Below are positions 34,501-40,239 of a DNA stretch of 64,000 bases, piece by piece. The stretch lies in contig JASANE010017563.1 of the NCBI GenBank assembly GCA_030248225.1, positions 1 to 64,000 on the forward strand. Reading direction: 5' to 3'. The notes beneath the pieces were generated by a model. That model was given only the letters and a program-made list of their open reading frames with translations, had not been told where the DNA came from and did no database searches. The translations under genes were made by a program, and so were the position numbers. Source of the stretch: Trileptium ribeirensis (lineage: Eukaryota > Nematoda > Enoplea > Enoplida > Thoracostomopsidae). Each line of letters starts with the position of its first letter. The first letter of the stretch is position 1.

Positions 34501-36162
34501 CCAACGCTAGGCTAAACAGTGTCTCTTACAACTGATCAGAAAATTACTTTCCATGTATTAATTTCTCTTAGATTCATAAACCAATAATTTCAAGTTTCCT
34601 ACAGAACAACATGTAACAAACGTATGTGTAGTAAAGGGAGGCGACTGCGGACAGAGCGAAAGTGTTTATACTAAGCTACATGCGTTGTGAGCACATTCAA
34701 TTTGACGCAGTATGCTCAAGGGTGTATATTGGAAGGCATTTTTTTGCTCTGGGTATTCAAAAACCTATATATTTATCGATAAATAAACATTATTAGCTTC
34801 CTCAGTCTATCTGAAGTTTCAGAAAGGCAATAATGCCATCGCAATACACTAAGTTTAATGTGAAAGTTATTTTTAATACATTTTAAATTCACTATACCTT
34901 AATTTCTTCCTTCACCTGTTTTACTATATATAAATTTCAAAGACCAGGTTCCGGTTCCGTTTAAATGGACGGTTCCGGTTATTCCCTGTTTAACAGATAT
35001 TCGAACTAGAACAAATTCGAGTAGATTTGATACTGGTATACTAGAATTTGTTTAAAAATTGTGTTTCCACCTAAATCGACCAAGAAATGACCGCCAAACT
35101 TAAATCGAACAAAATTAAATCTAATCGGCAGTAGAATTTATTCTAGTACCGAGGAGAATACTTTGTGTTATAATATAAATATCATCATCAATATTGGTTT
35201 GGTTTACTTAAACAAAATTTGGCACCAAATGAGCTGCAGTATAAATAATTTTACCAGAATCATGTCTACAAGCTTATTTTAATACATTAGATTTGGTTAT
35301 ACAAAGATAAAATTCCGTAATTATATTCTAGCAACATGATTTACAGAATAAAATATAGATTAGAATCAATAGAAGAATCCGTTTTCTCTATCTCTTTGCA
35401 CTCATCCAACAGTAGTTGCCGTATTTATCTTATATATGCAAAAAAGCAACGCAGTCAAATTTTTAAATAATTCAGGTTTTCGATATATTAATTTTATAAA
35501 CGTAAGCTCATAACTAGAAAACAGCCGCTATGAAAAATGAGATTGAATAAAGTTGCAGCTTCCGATGACAGAATTCCGGCTAGCGATCTCTAATACTAAA
35601 CCAAGCCTTTGAGAGGCGTTATAACCCAGTATATATTTCATATGCCCAAATTCAAATCGTTCAGTTAGCGTCCATTTTGTGAATATTTGCTTTTAAAAAG
35701 CAGCAGTAAGGCACAAATCAAATTACAAAAAATGCTGAAAAACTACCAAACTCCGATTTCGCCTGTTGTGGTTATAGAAATAAACGTTGCGCCGAAACTA
35801 AAATTCCTATTTACTCTACTATATCTAAGTATATATCGGCATAACAAGCGAACTCTATCGTCAGTGCACCCATCAAACCTTTTACAGCAATTGCGGGGTG
35901 CAGTCATGTCCATCACAGTGCAAGAAAGCATTGCAAGTCACTGGTTGCAAGAAAGTGCTGTTACTACACCCCTGCGATGCTAAATTTATGATACCTACGG
36001 AACAGTTGCTGAATTCCTGATAACTTTCTGCTGTTATTTCCATGACATGTCTTTGCAAGATTTCCATGCATCAAACAAACGTTAAATCTAAGAATATGCG
36101 GAGAAAAAGTAATTTACCTGAAAAAGTGCATAACCCGCGGCCGTTTCAAATAACACGAGCAT
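7506..36162 (-). CDS. NOP58: NOP58, core protein of box C/D snoRNPs (15 coding exons)
   Basis: NOP58 pairs with NOP56, fibrillarin and the 15.5K protein in nucleolar box C/D snoRNPs, which direct rRNA 2'-O-methylation and pre-rRNA processing. The exons are, from the 5' end: 36118-36162, 33015-33091, 29659-29711, 27430-27548, 26416-26552, 24731-24795, 22299-22433, 18633-18778, 16997-17123, 16288-16451, 14066-14197, 12819-12880, 9447-9649, 8260-8382, 7506-7561. They total 1,644 nt (547 codons plus stop), close to the roughly 530 residues of animal homologues. All introns are GT-AG and all phases fit. Domains are the NOP5NT N-terminal domain (about 1-66), NOSIC (about 160-212), the Nop RNP-binding domain (about 250-400), and a lysine-rich tail with KKKKKK runs. 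The gene is 28.7 kb because its introns are full of transposons. No frameshift or stop interrupts it, so I take it as functional. Confidence 0.97.
7562..8259. other. NOP58: NOP58 intron 14, nothing recognised
   Basis: AT-rich. The hydrophobic 74-codon minus ORF at 7584-7808 lies wholly inside the intron and has no support. Confidence 0.4.
8260..8382 (-). CDS. NOP58: NOP58 exon 14 (residues 489-529)
   Basis: The acceptor CGTAG precedes AAGGTAGC. The exon begins [19 protein letters not shown], like the KKKKKRGKKKHIKEEP tail of vertebrate NOP58, then turns acidic. The donor is GTGCGT, phase 1. Such lysine runs serve nucleolar targeting in the family. Confidence 0.9.
8632..8827. mobile_element. 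Mariner-like MITE, CAGTCAC termini
   Basis: The left end CAGTCACAAACATGAACA and the right end ATTTTTGTCCGTGACTG are inverse copies with TA on both sides (8630-8631, 8828-8829). The interior holds several inverted pieces of TTTACGTTCGTTTGTAAACG. It lies in NOP58 intron 13. Confidence 0.7.
8912..9362 (+). mobile_element. Helentron-like non-autonomous copy 1
   Basis: It starts GACTAGTCGGTAGTGGAACT and ends GAGCTCCGCTCAATAA. Subterminal GAGCGGAGC (8940-8948) is the inverse of GCTCCGCTC (9349-9357), and the hairpin GCTCGGCTTCGCCGAGC sits at 9334-9350. ACCGAACGAACGAACGGAC precedes it. A near-identical copy lies at 21049 and a diverged one at 44835. It lies in NOP58 intron 13. Confidence 0.6.
9447..9649 (-). 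CDS. NOP58: NOP58 exon 13 (residues 421-488)
   Basis: The acceptor TTTCAG precedes GGAAGTTCC. The exon begins [17 protein letters not shown], matching EVKTYDPSGDSTLPTCSKKR, then runs into an acidic, serine-rich tail. The donor is GTTGGT, phase 1. Confidence 0.93.
9885..10250. repeat. Interspersed repeat, copy 1 (partner at 19955)
   Basis: It shares blocks with 19955-20375: TATTGGAAAA, ACTTTTAACAATAATG, AGCCTAAAGGTGAAACC, ATGTACCGTTCATTGTT, TTACGTCATTAGATTT, GCATTAAGTCGGTAAGATAACCCTGG. It lies in NOP58 intron 12. No termini are evident. Confidence 0.6.
10251..10770. other. GC-richer block in intron 12, unclassified
   Basis: Compared with its neighbours this block is GC-rich and open in several frames (10227-10523 minus, 10475-10702 plus, 10533-10763 minus). 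None shows a recognisable domain. It may be the 3' part of a LINE, but I have no proof. Confidence 0.25.
10790..11530. repeat. Diverged tandem repeat, about four units of 180-240 bp
   Basis: Recurring blocks are (G/T)TCA(G/A)TGAACCGGATTTACAG, TTTCATTAAGTATTGC(G/T)TACA, AAAATGGTCTATA(T)AG, GTTTGGTTATCTAGA. They start near 11050, 11110, 11240, 11290, 11420 and 11470 with many gaps. It lies in NOP58 intron 12. Confidence 0.5.
11709..12160. repeat. Two-copy tandem repeat, unit about 227 bp
   Basis: TTTTATGTACTTAGCATAAG ... AGATAAATTTAGAAAAATCTCG ... GCAAATCGTTTTG recurs as TTTTATGTACTTAACATAGG ... AGATAAATTTAGAAAAGTCTCG ... GCAAATCGTTTTA. It lies in NOP58 intron 12. Confidence 0.75.
12652..12731. 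mobile_element. Worn mariner-like MITE fragment
   Basis: GGTCAGAAATAAATGCAAAC and ATCGATCGAAATTT match the left arm of the copy at 15320. CCATGACTG is a worn right terminus. It is about 80 bp long, so the interior is mostly lost. Confidence 0.45.
12819..12880 (-). CDS. NOP58: NOP58 exon 12 (residues 401-420)
   Basis: The acceptor TTTCAG precedes ACGAAACGG. The exon reads [20 protein letters not shown], matching RKISGTGKALAKTEKYEHK. The donor is GTAAGT, phase 2. Confidence 0.95.
12881..14065. other. NOP58: NOP58 intron 11, nothing recognised
   Basis: AT-rich. It includes a (TA)n run near 13605. No element termini were found. Confidence 0.4.
14066..14197 (-). CDS. NOP58: NOP58 exon 11 (residues 357-400)
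   Basis: The acceptor TTTCAG precedes ATGTCTCG. The exon contains [20 protein letters not shown], matching ISRMLAAKTVLAIRYDAFGE. The donor is GTATGT, phase 0. Confidence 0.97.
14755..15190 (+). repeat. Diverged interspersed repeat, copy 1 (partner at 52425)
   Basis: It shares a string of blocks in order with 52425-52910: GCAACTTCC, ACGACCC(T/C)GGCTATC, AACCTCAAGGGC, CAGACCCAAGAAG, CGGAGCTTAGCA-like, GGTTGCGC, GAGGGAGGTTG, ACCTGCTC, GTTAACGTCGGA. It is GC-rich against its surroundings. Some motifs (GAAGCTTAGCAAG, GCCATTACGACCCTGG) recall 5S rRNA, but the spacing does not fit. No ORF is shared. The family is unknown. Confidence 0.55.
15320..15549. mobile_element. Mariner-like MITE, CAGTCGTGGCC termini
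   Basis: The left end CTGTCGTGGTCAGAAGTAAG and the right end GCTTATATTTGGCCACGACTG are inverse copies, followed by TA. Inside, ATCGATCGGAATTTCGAT is inverted as ATCTCGATCGATTTAG. CAGTCGTGGCC ends with TA target sites are typical of Tc1 relatives. It lies in NOP58 intron 10. Confidence 0.7.
15552..16287. other. NOP58: Part of NOP58 intron 10, nothing recognised
   Basis: No ORF or repeat was recognised here. Confidence 0.4.
16288..16451 (-). CDS. NOP58: NOP58 exon 10 (residues 302-356, Nop domain)
   Basis: The acceptor TTTTAG precedes GTTCCCTG. The exon contains [20 protein letters not shown] and [18 protein letters not shown], the RNP-binding core. The donor is GTAACA, phase 0. Confidence 0.98.
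16466..16664. mobile_element. Mariner-like MITE abutting the acceptor of NOP58 exon 10
   Basis: The ends CTGTCATTACTTAC and GGCTTCTGCATGTGACAG are worn inverses, with TA on both sides (16464-16465, 16665-16666). The interior carries the ATCGATCGAGATTTCG words of the related copy at 15320. One end lies about 13 bp from the intron 9 acceptor. Confidence 0.55.
16997..17123 (-). CDS. NOP58: NOP58 exon 9 (residues 260-301, Nop domain)
   Basis: The acceptor TTTAAG precedes ATAATCGAG. The exon contains [20 protein letters not shown] and [19 protein letters not shown], hallmark Nop-domain sequence. The donor is GTAAAT, phase 1. Confidence 0.98.
17124..17810. other. NOP58: Part of NOP58 intron 8, nothing recognised
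   Basis: AT-rich. It includes a run of TAAATAATTTTTAAATAA-like words near 17330-17400. A 96-codon plus ORF at 17486-17776 is antisense and shows no domain. Confidence 0.4.
17816..18198 (+). mobile_element. Full-length MITE, CTGGCCTGTCCAC termini, 5-bp duplication
   Basis: The ends CTGGCCTGTCCAC and GTGGACAGGCCAG are perfect inverses. Both subterminal parts are G/C homopolymer-rich (GGGGGGAGGGGGTGGGGGG; CCCCCCACTT), and the middle is AT-rich. The flanks 17811-17815 and 18199-18203 are both TATGA. There is no ORF. It lies in NOP58 intron 8. Confidence 0.88.
18633..18778 (-). CDS. NOP58: NOP58 exon 8 (residues 211-259)
   Basis: The acceptor ATTTAG precedes GAATGAGGG. The exon contains [19 protein letters not shown], matching AAEISMGTEVSEEDICNI. 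The donor is GTTCGC, phase 0, a weak but plausible site supported by the phase and the next exon. Confidence 0.95.
18779..19954. other. NOP58: Part of NOP58 intron 7, nothing recognised
   Basis: Short ORFs at 18823-19272 overlap on both strands and show no recognisable domain. Confidence 0.4.
19955..20375. repeat. Interspersed repeat, copy 2, with internal duplication
   Basis: It shares GTGAAA..CCATGTACCTTTCATTGTTACGATAAA and (T/C)GCTAAAATCACCCTGG blocks with 9885-10250 in the same orientation. Here the terminal part (TACATTATTAGATTT ... AATCGCTAAAATCACCCTGG) is tandemly repeated with a period near 110 bp, giving three related ends. It lies in NOP58 intron 7. Confidence 0.6.
21049..21502 (+). 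mobile_element. Helentron-like non-autonomous copy 2
   Basis: It is nearly identical to 8912-9362 from GACTAGTCGGTAGTGGAACT to CTCCGCTCAATAA. Near the left end is GAGCGGAGC and near the right end its inverse GCTCCGCTC. The right end carries the perfect hairpin GCTCGGCTTCGCCGAGC (21474-21490). Subterminal inverted repeats plus a 3' hairpin, without TIRs or flanking duplication, are Helentron traits. It lies in NOP58 intron 7. Confidence 0.6.
21503..22298. other. NOP58: Part of NOP58 intron 7, nothing recognised
   Basis: AT-rich intron sequence between a Helentron-like copy and exon 7. No ORF or repeat was recognised. Confidence 0.4.
22299..22433 (-). CDS. NOP58: NOP58 exon 7 (residues 166-210, NOSIC)
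   Basis: The acceptor TTTTAG precedes CATTGCTAG. The exon contains [20 protein letters not shown] and GWHFPEL, nearly invariant in NOP58. The donor is GTAGGC, phase 1. Confidence 0.98.
22800..23770. repeat. Diverged tandem array, unit about 175 bp
   Basis: Units share AAAATGAGACCAATA, then ACAGAGATATTGGCATTTTC, then GGGTCTCTTGGGCACA, then CTGCAGTGCAAATAATGGC, then CATAGAGAATGAATTGCT. They begin near 22815, 23353, 23514 and 23690. The array is broken between the first and second unit by a MITE at 23003-23347. It lies in NOP58 intron 6. Confidence 0.75.
23003..23347 (+). mobile_element. MITE (CTGGCCTGTCCAC family) inside the 175-bp array
   Basis: The ends CTAGTTTGTCAC and GTGGGCAGGCGAG are worn versions of the family termini, and the interior (TACTTTCCAAATCCCCC, CACGTTCGACTAATTCCAAA, GAGAATGAACATGGCCCCC) matches other copies. 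The flanks at 22998-23002 and 23348-23352 are both AATAA, a perfect 5-bp target duplication. Confidence 0.8.
23880..24260. repeat. Diverged repeat copy shared with intron 2
   Basis: This is the second copy of the repeat at 32831-33010, longer here. It includes the 27-bp tandem duplication. It lies in NOP58 intron 6. Confidence 0.45.
23947..24000. repeat. Perfect 27-bp tandem duplication
   Basis: Positions 23947-23973 and 23974-24000 are identical (unit begins GACCCTTTTTTACGACCCGA and ends AGTAGCT). Identity points to a recent event inside a diverged repeat copy. Confidence 0.9.
24731..24795 (-). CDS. NOP58: NOP58 exon 6 (residues 144-165)
   Basis: The acceptor TTTTAG precedes CCTATCACG. The exon reads [20 protein letters not shown], the conserved LSRYRLKFSADKVDTMI block before NOSIC. 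The donor is GTAAGT, phase 1. Confidence 0.96.
24796..26415. other. NOP58: NOP58 intron 5, nothing recognised
   Basis: AT-rich. A 78-codon minus ORF at 25977-26213 has no recognisable similarity. No inverted termini were found. Confidence 0.4.
26416..26552 (-). CDS. NOP58: NOP58 exon 5 (residues 99-143)
   Basis: The acceptor TTTCAG precedes GATAAATTAAAC. The exon contains [16 protein letters not shown] and AAMALGLAH, equivalent to VNELMRGIRSQMDGLI and AAMCLGLAH of vertebrate NOP58. The donor is GTGAAT, phase 2. Confidence 0.96.
26553..27429. other. NOP58: NOP58 intron 4, nothing recognised
   Basis: AT-rich sequence with no repeat or ORF I could identify. I looked for box C/D snoRNA signatures (RTGATGA with CTGA and a terminal stem), since NOP56/NOP58 introns host such RNAs in other animals. 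None was convincing. Confidence 0.4.
27430..27548 (-). CDS. NOP58: NOP58 exon 4 (residues 59-98)
   Basis: The acceptor CCACAG precedes CTACATATTTGG. The exon contains [13 protein letters not shown], matching LAVADAKLGGVIK of the family. The donor is GTGAAT, phase 0. Confidence 0.95.
27575..28380. repeat. Unclassified repeat with CGGGGTTTTTCGG blocks and an internal tandem duplication
   Basis: TTTTCGGGGTTTTTCGGAG (27617) and several similar blocks (28290-28360) bracket a section with a two-copy tandem repeat of about 57 bp (27985-28090: ACAAACAATGGTTTCCCACGG then GCAAACAATAGTTTCCCATGG). The outer ends CAGGGCGGCTGC and TTGCAGCCACAC may be weak inverted termini. A 137-codon minus ORF inside (27961-28374) starts in the low-complexity block and has no recognisable domain. 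Confidence 0.4.
28666..28870. mobile_element. Mariner-like MITE, related to the copy at 29229
   Basis: The ends TAGTCACACTGTAACG and CTCTGTCCGTGACGGTA are roughly inverted, and the interior shares the GCGTGCGTAC, CACGCAAA and GTTTAAA words of the neighbouring copy. It is more worn. It lies in NOP58 intron 3. Confidence 0.55.
29229..29493. mobile_element. Mariner-like MITE rich in GCGTGCGT motifs
   Basis: The left end TAGTCACGGACATAATTACT and the right end AGTTAATTACACCCGTGACT are inverted copies flanked by TA. The interior repeats GCGTGCGT, GCACGCATG and GTTTAAAC-like words many times on both strands. There is no ORF. TIRs of the TACAGTCACGG type with TA duplications point to the Tc1/mariner superfamily. 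It lies in NOP58 intron 3. Confidence 0.7.
29659..29711 (-). CDS. NOP58: NOP58 exon 3 (residues 41-58)
   Basis: The acceptor TTTAAG precedes CCTGGAGCTC. The exon reads [17 protein letters not shown], equivalent to VKLKHFEKFQDTAEALA in vertebrate NOP58. The donor is GTATAT, phase 1. Confidence 0.93.
30535..30765. repeat. Two-copy tandem repeat, unit about 115 bp
   Basis: TTTTTTTTCAAGCTAGACAC ... CATTCGAGGGTTACTCTTTC (30543 on) recurs as TTTTTTTCAAGCTGGACAC ... GATTCGAGGGTTATTCTTTC (30658 on), followed in both by ACAAATA(T/C)AATATG. It lies in NOP58 intron 2. Confidence 0.7.
31455..32830 (+). pseudogene. Decayed RTE-clade LINE reverse transcriptase, split by a MITE
   Basis: Pieces of an RTE-type reverse transcriptase follow each other in shifting frames: [16 protein letters not shown] and [18 protein letters not shown] (31500-31690), [20 protein letters not shown] (31820-31880), [14 protein letters not shown] (31965-32010), [13 protein letters not shown] (32015-32055), [11 protein letters not shown] (32162-32195), [15 protein letters not shown] (32396-32440). 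After an interposed MITE come [13 protein letters not shown] (32774-32812). The F/YADD active-site segment is missing between about 32155 and 32165. Frameshifts and stops are many. The endonuclease half is not visible. It lies antisense to NOP58 in intron 2. Confidence 0.85.
32443..32769 (-). mobile_element. MITE (CTGGCCTGTCCAC family) inserted in the RTE relic
   Basis: The ends are CTGGCCTGTCCAC and GTGGACAAGACAG. The interior matches the reverse complement of the copies at 17816 and 40908 (GGGAAATTTCAAGGTGAGAG near 32505, CATGGCAGGTTATGGCCGAG near 32682). The flanking RTE reading is SVV before it and YGFECW after it, so the insertion point is fixed by protein homology. The flanks GTAAT and ATTAT are a worn 5-bp duplication. 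Confidence 0.8.
32831..33010. repeat. Diverged repeat copy shared with intron 6
   Basis: The text from about 32835 to 33000 (AAAGTTAAGTTGTGCATGTC, then CACTCAATCGGCTAGTAATAATTC) matches 23930-24230 (AAAGTTGAGTTATGCGTGTC, then CTGGCCAGTGAGAATTC) with many changes. Both copies are in NOP58 introns and in the same orientation. The family is unknown. Confidence 0.45.
33015..33091 (-). CDS. NOP58: NOP58 exon 2 (residues 16-40)
   Basis: The acceptor TTTTAG precedes GTCAAGGAC. The translation contains [13 protein letters not shown], matching the NOP5NT motif SLWKEFETPEKAN of animal NOP58. The donor is GTATGT, phase 2. Confidence 0.93.
33888..34988. mobile_element. hAT-like element in NOP58 intron 1
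   Basis: The left end CAGGGAGTAACCGGAATTCC is inverted at the right end, GGTTATTCCCTG, with further GGTTCCGGTT motifs beside it. The flanks TCAAACAG (33880-33887) and TTTAACAG (34989-34996) match at six of eight positions, a worn 8-bp target duplication as made by hAT transposases. The interior (about 1 kb) has no ORF of note. Confidence 0.7.
34997..36117. other. NOP58: Rest of NOP58 intron 1, nothing recognised
   Basis: AT-rich intron sequence. A 98-codon ORF on the opposite strand (35687-35983) has no recognisable similarity. Confidence 0.5.
36118..36162 (-). CDS. NOP58: NOP58 exon 1 (residues 1-15, start codon)
   Basis: This exon encodes [15 protein letters not shown], the canonical start of the NOP58 family, and ends at CAG followed by donor GTAAAT (phase 0). 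The sequence just upstream on the minus strand is TTGTAG then ACATG. That could be the end of a 5' UTR or, if the organism trans-splices, a spliced-leader acceptor. Confidence 0.95.
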
Positions 36163-36660
36163 GTCTACAACAGTGACAACTATTCGTTAGTTACCATTTG
36201 TTATATATACGATAACCTACAAAAGGTTGAAATCAAAAGTTTGACCAAAATTACACCTATATACAGTATAGCTGACATAGCGAACAACCGACAGCTGTGG
36301 CATAATTGACCAACCCATAAGGCTGACAAGTTACAAAATGGTAAGGAACGGTACTTCTAAAATTAAATTCAAATCATCTTGGTTGAAATGTCTATGTATA
36401 GATAGAATAAAATAGTGATTAAAATAGTTGCTGGTGTCTCCACGGAGGGCTACTACGACCTGTGGTAACATTTAGAACTATGGACTGCAGTACAAAAGAA
36501 GTATAGTTCTACTTCGAGTAGGGGCACTGACTTTTCACAATTATTTACAACAGTTATATATGGAATATACATAATATATATATATATAGTATCATGCAAT
36601 AACAAAGGCTAGTGGCAGTTCGTACTGAAATACAGTAAGATGTCGAATGTAGCAACCATC
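36163..36660. other. 5' flank of NOP58
   Basis: AT-rich, with a (TA)n run near 36570. Apart from the TATA-like motif near 36205, nothing was recognised. Confidence 0.4.
36195..36215 (-). promoter_or_regulatory. Candidate TATA-like motif upstream of NOP58
   Basis: On the minus strand GTATATATAAC lies about 45 bp before the NOP58 start codon. Its position would suit a core promoter with a very short leader, but such AT motifs are common in this background, so this is only a suggestion. Confidence 0.2.
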
Positions 36661-36674
36661 CGCAGTAAAGTCGA

Positions 36675-36760
36675 GCAGAGGTGACGCAATCCACTGGACA
36701 ACTGCTTGATGACTCAGAAGTGAAAGGTCATGGGTTCGGACCTCACCTTCAGCACAAAGT
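36675..36760 (+). repeat. tRNA-derived sequence (tRNA pseudogene or SINE head)
   Basis: GACGCAATCCACTGGACAAC resembles a pol III A box with its D loop, and AAAGGTCATGGGTTCGGACC a variable loop, T stem and B box (GGTTCGGACC against consensus GGTTCGANNCC). CTTCAGCA could be an acceptor 3' strand. The stems are imperfect and the anticodon arm does not fold cleanly, so this is not an active tRNA gene. No poly(A) tail or second copy was seen, so the choice between SINE and pseudogene stays open. Confidence 0.4.
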
Positions 36761-36849
36761 TTCTCAAAAATCCATATGGGTTTTTGTTGGAGTTATTCAA
36801 AAAATTATGTTTTTCGAACTTATGCTGTTCGCTTCGGAGTGGAAATGTA

Positions 36850-39000
36850 AGAATTTTGTAGACCCGTTTAGCGTTGAGGTTTTGTTAATTGCTCCTGGCG
36901 CTCTTGAAAATGCTGCGGCTGCCGTAACTGCTGTGCCGATATGGCCGTTTGCATCGTGGGTGCCCTTGGAACGAAAACATGTTTCTGATTACCAACGTAA
37001 AACAGATTGCACGGGTCCACATTGAATTCAAATTGAGGCATTGTTTGTGTTTGGCAATTGTCTTGCTTGAAAATAATTCGTTTTTGATTGGCCGATTGTT
37101 GTAGACCTATACTACGGCAGCTAGGGGACCATTATACCTAGACTTACCTTGCTGGTTTGACGCTCGGTGCTGCTTATTGCCATTATTGAGCTCCGGGGCG
37201 TCCACATTGTTAAACCGTTGGCTTACCGATTGATCCCGCTTTGACAACTCAGTCCTTGATTCGATCCGTTAATATCTTGTCGCAGCTGATCGTCGAAAAG
37301 CGCGATCGTGATAGCCTTTTCCACGAGTATATCAAACATATCAATCGCCCTTTGATATTAGCCAACGGTTTCAAATATTGTCTCGAAAGCCGCTGGCGAA
37401 TCTCGACTTGAGGAGATTCTGTAATGCTATTTCAGTCATCGAATTTGTTAGCTTGCGTCTCCGAAAATAAAATCGTAAATTTCCATGAAATCTAAAATGC
37501 TGTTCTTATTCTGCCTAATCTCTTGAATTTTATTCAAGTGATTTGTAAATGTTTTTGCTTGATTTCTTGTGTAAATGCCTCAAAGTTGTCGAGCACGTCG
37601 GGCTTATCATGTTCCAAAATTGTTATATTGTTTTCTGCCCGACATACGAATGTTTTGAGAAGCCTTAGTTTTTCGTTCTTAGTCGTATTAAATTGTTAGG
37701 TAGCGATCGAAGTTGGATCGCTGTTATACGGCTTTAGATCAGTAAGTCTAGTTCGATTCTAAAACAAATTGTTGTGACAATTATTACACTTGATACAGGG
37801 TACGTTTAATATTATACAGAGGTACACTTGAAGATCACCTCGTGATAGCTCCTGGGTATACCCTTGGCCTGTATTTCGGAGAGCTTACGATATCCATTAT
37901 TTGTTGTTGTCTTGCCAATAAATTATTGACAAAATTAAAAAATCATAAGATCTAACTAACCATTACTTGCACATGTATTCCATTCATCTCTTGTATTTTT
38001 GATTTTGATTCGGCCTTCGAATTTTATATGCAAGCGGGTCGAAAATTCTGCGACTTCGCAATTGATTTAAATTAATTTTACATGATAAGTGTGGTGTTGC
38101 GCCAATGGTTTTTTCCCGCAACAGGGTAAATGCGCACTCCATCACCGATAGTTTGAAAAAGTTCATTGCTATAAGCTTGTAGGTTTTGCATTGATTTTTC
38201 ATATCGACCAATGTGAAGCTACGCTAATGGTTCGTTCCCCGCGCCATGATCAGTCCGCATTTCGACACCAGTACTTTGAAAGAAATTTCAATTCTGAGCC
38301 TGAATTGGTTTTCAATTTCAACCACTGTGAAATTGGTTACCGGTTTATTCCCCGCGCCGTTGTTAATGCGCGTTTCAACATCGGGATTTTGGAAAAATCT
38401 GCTGTTTTAGTTTTGTACATTTTGTGAGGAGTCCAATACTTGTTTAACTGATGTTTCATTTTCATCTTGCCTCTCAGCCTCCAAATGTTCCATTTACTTT
38501 TGCATCTCAGTTATATATTTGATCGAAATAATTCTTGTAAATTTCTCATTTCTTGCCATTTGAGTTTATATCATCTTATGTCTTTATATCGTTCATGATT
38601 TCCCCAAAACTTGACCGCGTGGCTTCATCCAACTGGGGAGGTTCCCGGTGTGTGATAATATTTTTTGCATTATTTCTATTATATATCTGTAGAGGTATCT
38701 AACAGTTCCTGCATTGTCGCATTATCTATTAAATTATTCTTTTTCCTGTTGAATAACTGTTGTCGACGGCAGTTCCAACTGCTGCTGATCCGTATTTGAA
38801 TCCGCATCGAATAGCTGAATTGTTGGCGGGCTGTATGGATGCCGGTGGCGTTTACAGCATTCTTATCCTGATAAAATAGTTGTGCCGTTTGCGTAAATAG
38901 TCGCAATAATATAGCATTGGTATTTGCCACAGTACGGCGATGCCTTAACAACTACAAAACGTTGCGCTACTAAATTCCGACTATTATAATATTTTTGCGA
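36850..39000 (-). pseudogene. Decayed gag-like region of an LTR retrotransposon
   Basis: On the minus strand, broken frames give gag-like text: TIQLFDADSNTDQQQLELPS (about 38760-38830), LLKTFVCRAENNITILEHDK (about 37610-37670), DILVEKAITIALFDDQLRQD (about 37280-37345), FNNVDAPELNNGNKQHRASN (about 37155-37215), and the Gln-rich AISAQQLRQPQHFQERQEQL (about 36885-36945). Frames shift several times and stops occur. No zinc knuckle, protease or reverse transcriptase is seen. The assignment rests on composition and the helix-like capsid style, not on a named motif, so it is tentative. Confidence 0.4.
38098..38420. repeat. Three diverged tandem units of about 118 bp
   Basis: ATGGTTTTTTCCCGCAACAG (38106), ATGGTTCGTTCCCCGCGCCA (38227) and CGGTTTATTCCCCGCGCCGT (38342) are each followed by GCGC/CGCA, TTTCGACA-like and TTTGAAAAA-like words. 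The repeat lies inside the gag-like relic, so it may have encoded a repeated peptide. Confidence 0.55.
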
Positions 39001-40235
39001 ACGAAAATCGCAAACGTACGATTCTAATTGACAGTACTGTTATTTGCTGCCGGTGCCCGTAGTCGAAATTTTGTGGTCCGGTTGATACCACGCGTGTAGG
39101 CCCTGGGTAAAATTGTCGGTTTTTGATTTGAAAATATTTTTGATGAACCGACTTGAAGCAACGATCGTGGTTATCGTATAAGGTGTGCCGCGTCTTACCA
39201 CTGGTAAATTCGATACCATGGCCATCAAAGCTGGTAATTCATCACTGGGTTTCAGTACCCGAGGGTCTTACCTTATATGCACGTTCGTCCCCAAGAAGGC
39301 ATTCAGAATTCGTTTGCCAAGTCAGAGATCAGTGACTAGAGACGACCGCTTCAGTGGCGGAGCTTCAGCCTAGTTGCAACGAGGTCCGTTAGCACTGAAA
39401 ACAAATATAACGCAAGTATTAAGCCGGTAAAATATTTGACGCATGGAGCCGCTGCTTGAACGACGATAAGAATGGTACCTATGTGCCGTGTGCCCTATTC
39501 GTTGACGGCCAGTTTGTAGAGAAACAACAACCATACGTCTATAAGAGGAACAGTTCCAGGTCCGCCATATGATATACCAACGCCGTTAAAGATATATTTC
39601 CGTTTACATGAGGCGAGATCAAAAATATGAGTAACACGTGCATATAATATGCATACAATAATAAACATTTAATTTTCATTAAACGGTCCTTATGCGCAGT
39701 GTAATTTCACAAATAAATATATATATCGTAATACAAAACGAAAAATTTAGCGACTGAAGTTAATATGCAAATTAGCTTCAGTCTCGAAAAACAAAGAAAA
39801 ATTCACATATACATAATAATATATACCTAATTACATATGCTACTAATGTAAATGAGATGATCTATCTAGATTTCCAAGGAGACATGATCTATCTTGAAGA
39901 CAACCCTTTAATTTAAGAGTGCATTATGTAAGAGTTTAGATTTCGCTGCACTCTAATGTAAACCCGTGTTTGATGACACGGCGTTTTCTACCTGATTCCA
40001 CTTCATTTCTGGCGGGAAGGTTCTTGCATAGACCCCTAATTTTGAGGGTGTCAGACTTCCGCCCGTATTAGGGGAGGGGGTAGCTTGGACCTCAACACCA
40101 GGTTTGAGGAGCGCTCGGTTGAACCGATAGCTGCGTATAAACTAAGAGAATCGCCAATAAAACTACAAAAAGGAGAACTACAAACACTCAAGCCTAGCTA
40201 TATAATAACTCTCCGGTGTTGTCTCCTCAGACGTT
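39001..40235. other. No gene recognised
   Basis: Moderately GC-rich patches at 39040-39620 and 39960-40140 may belong to the LTR element upstream of the gag-like relic. I could not find paired LTRs or a primer-binding site. Confidence 0.35.
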
Positions 40236-40239
40236 ACGT

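Noticed and set aside
35381..35425. [12 protein letters not shown] reading as NOP58 exon 2
   Set aside because: It has no acceptor in the right phase. The true exon 2 at 33015-33091 has [11 protein letters not shown] and correct phases on both sides.
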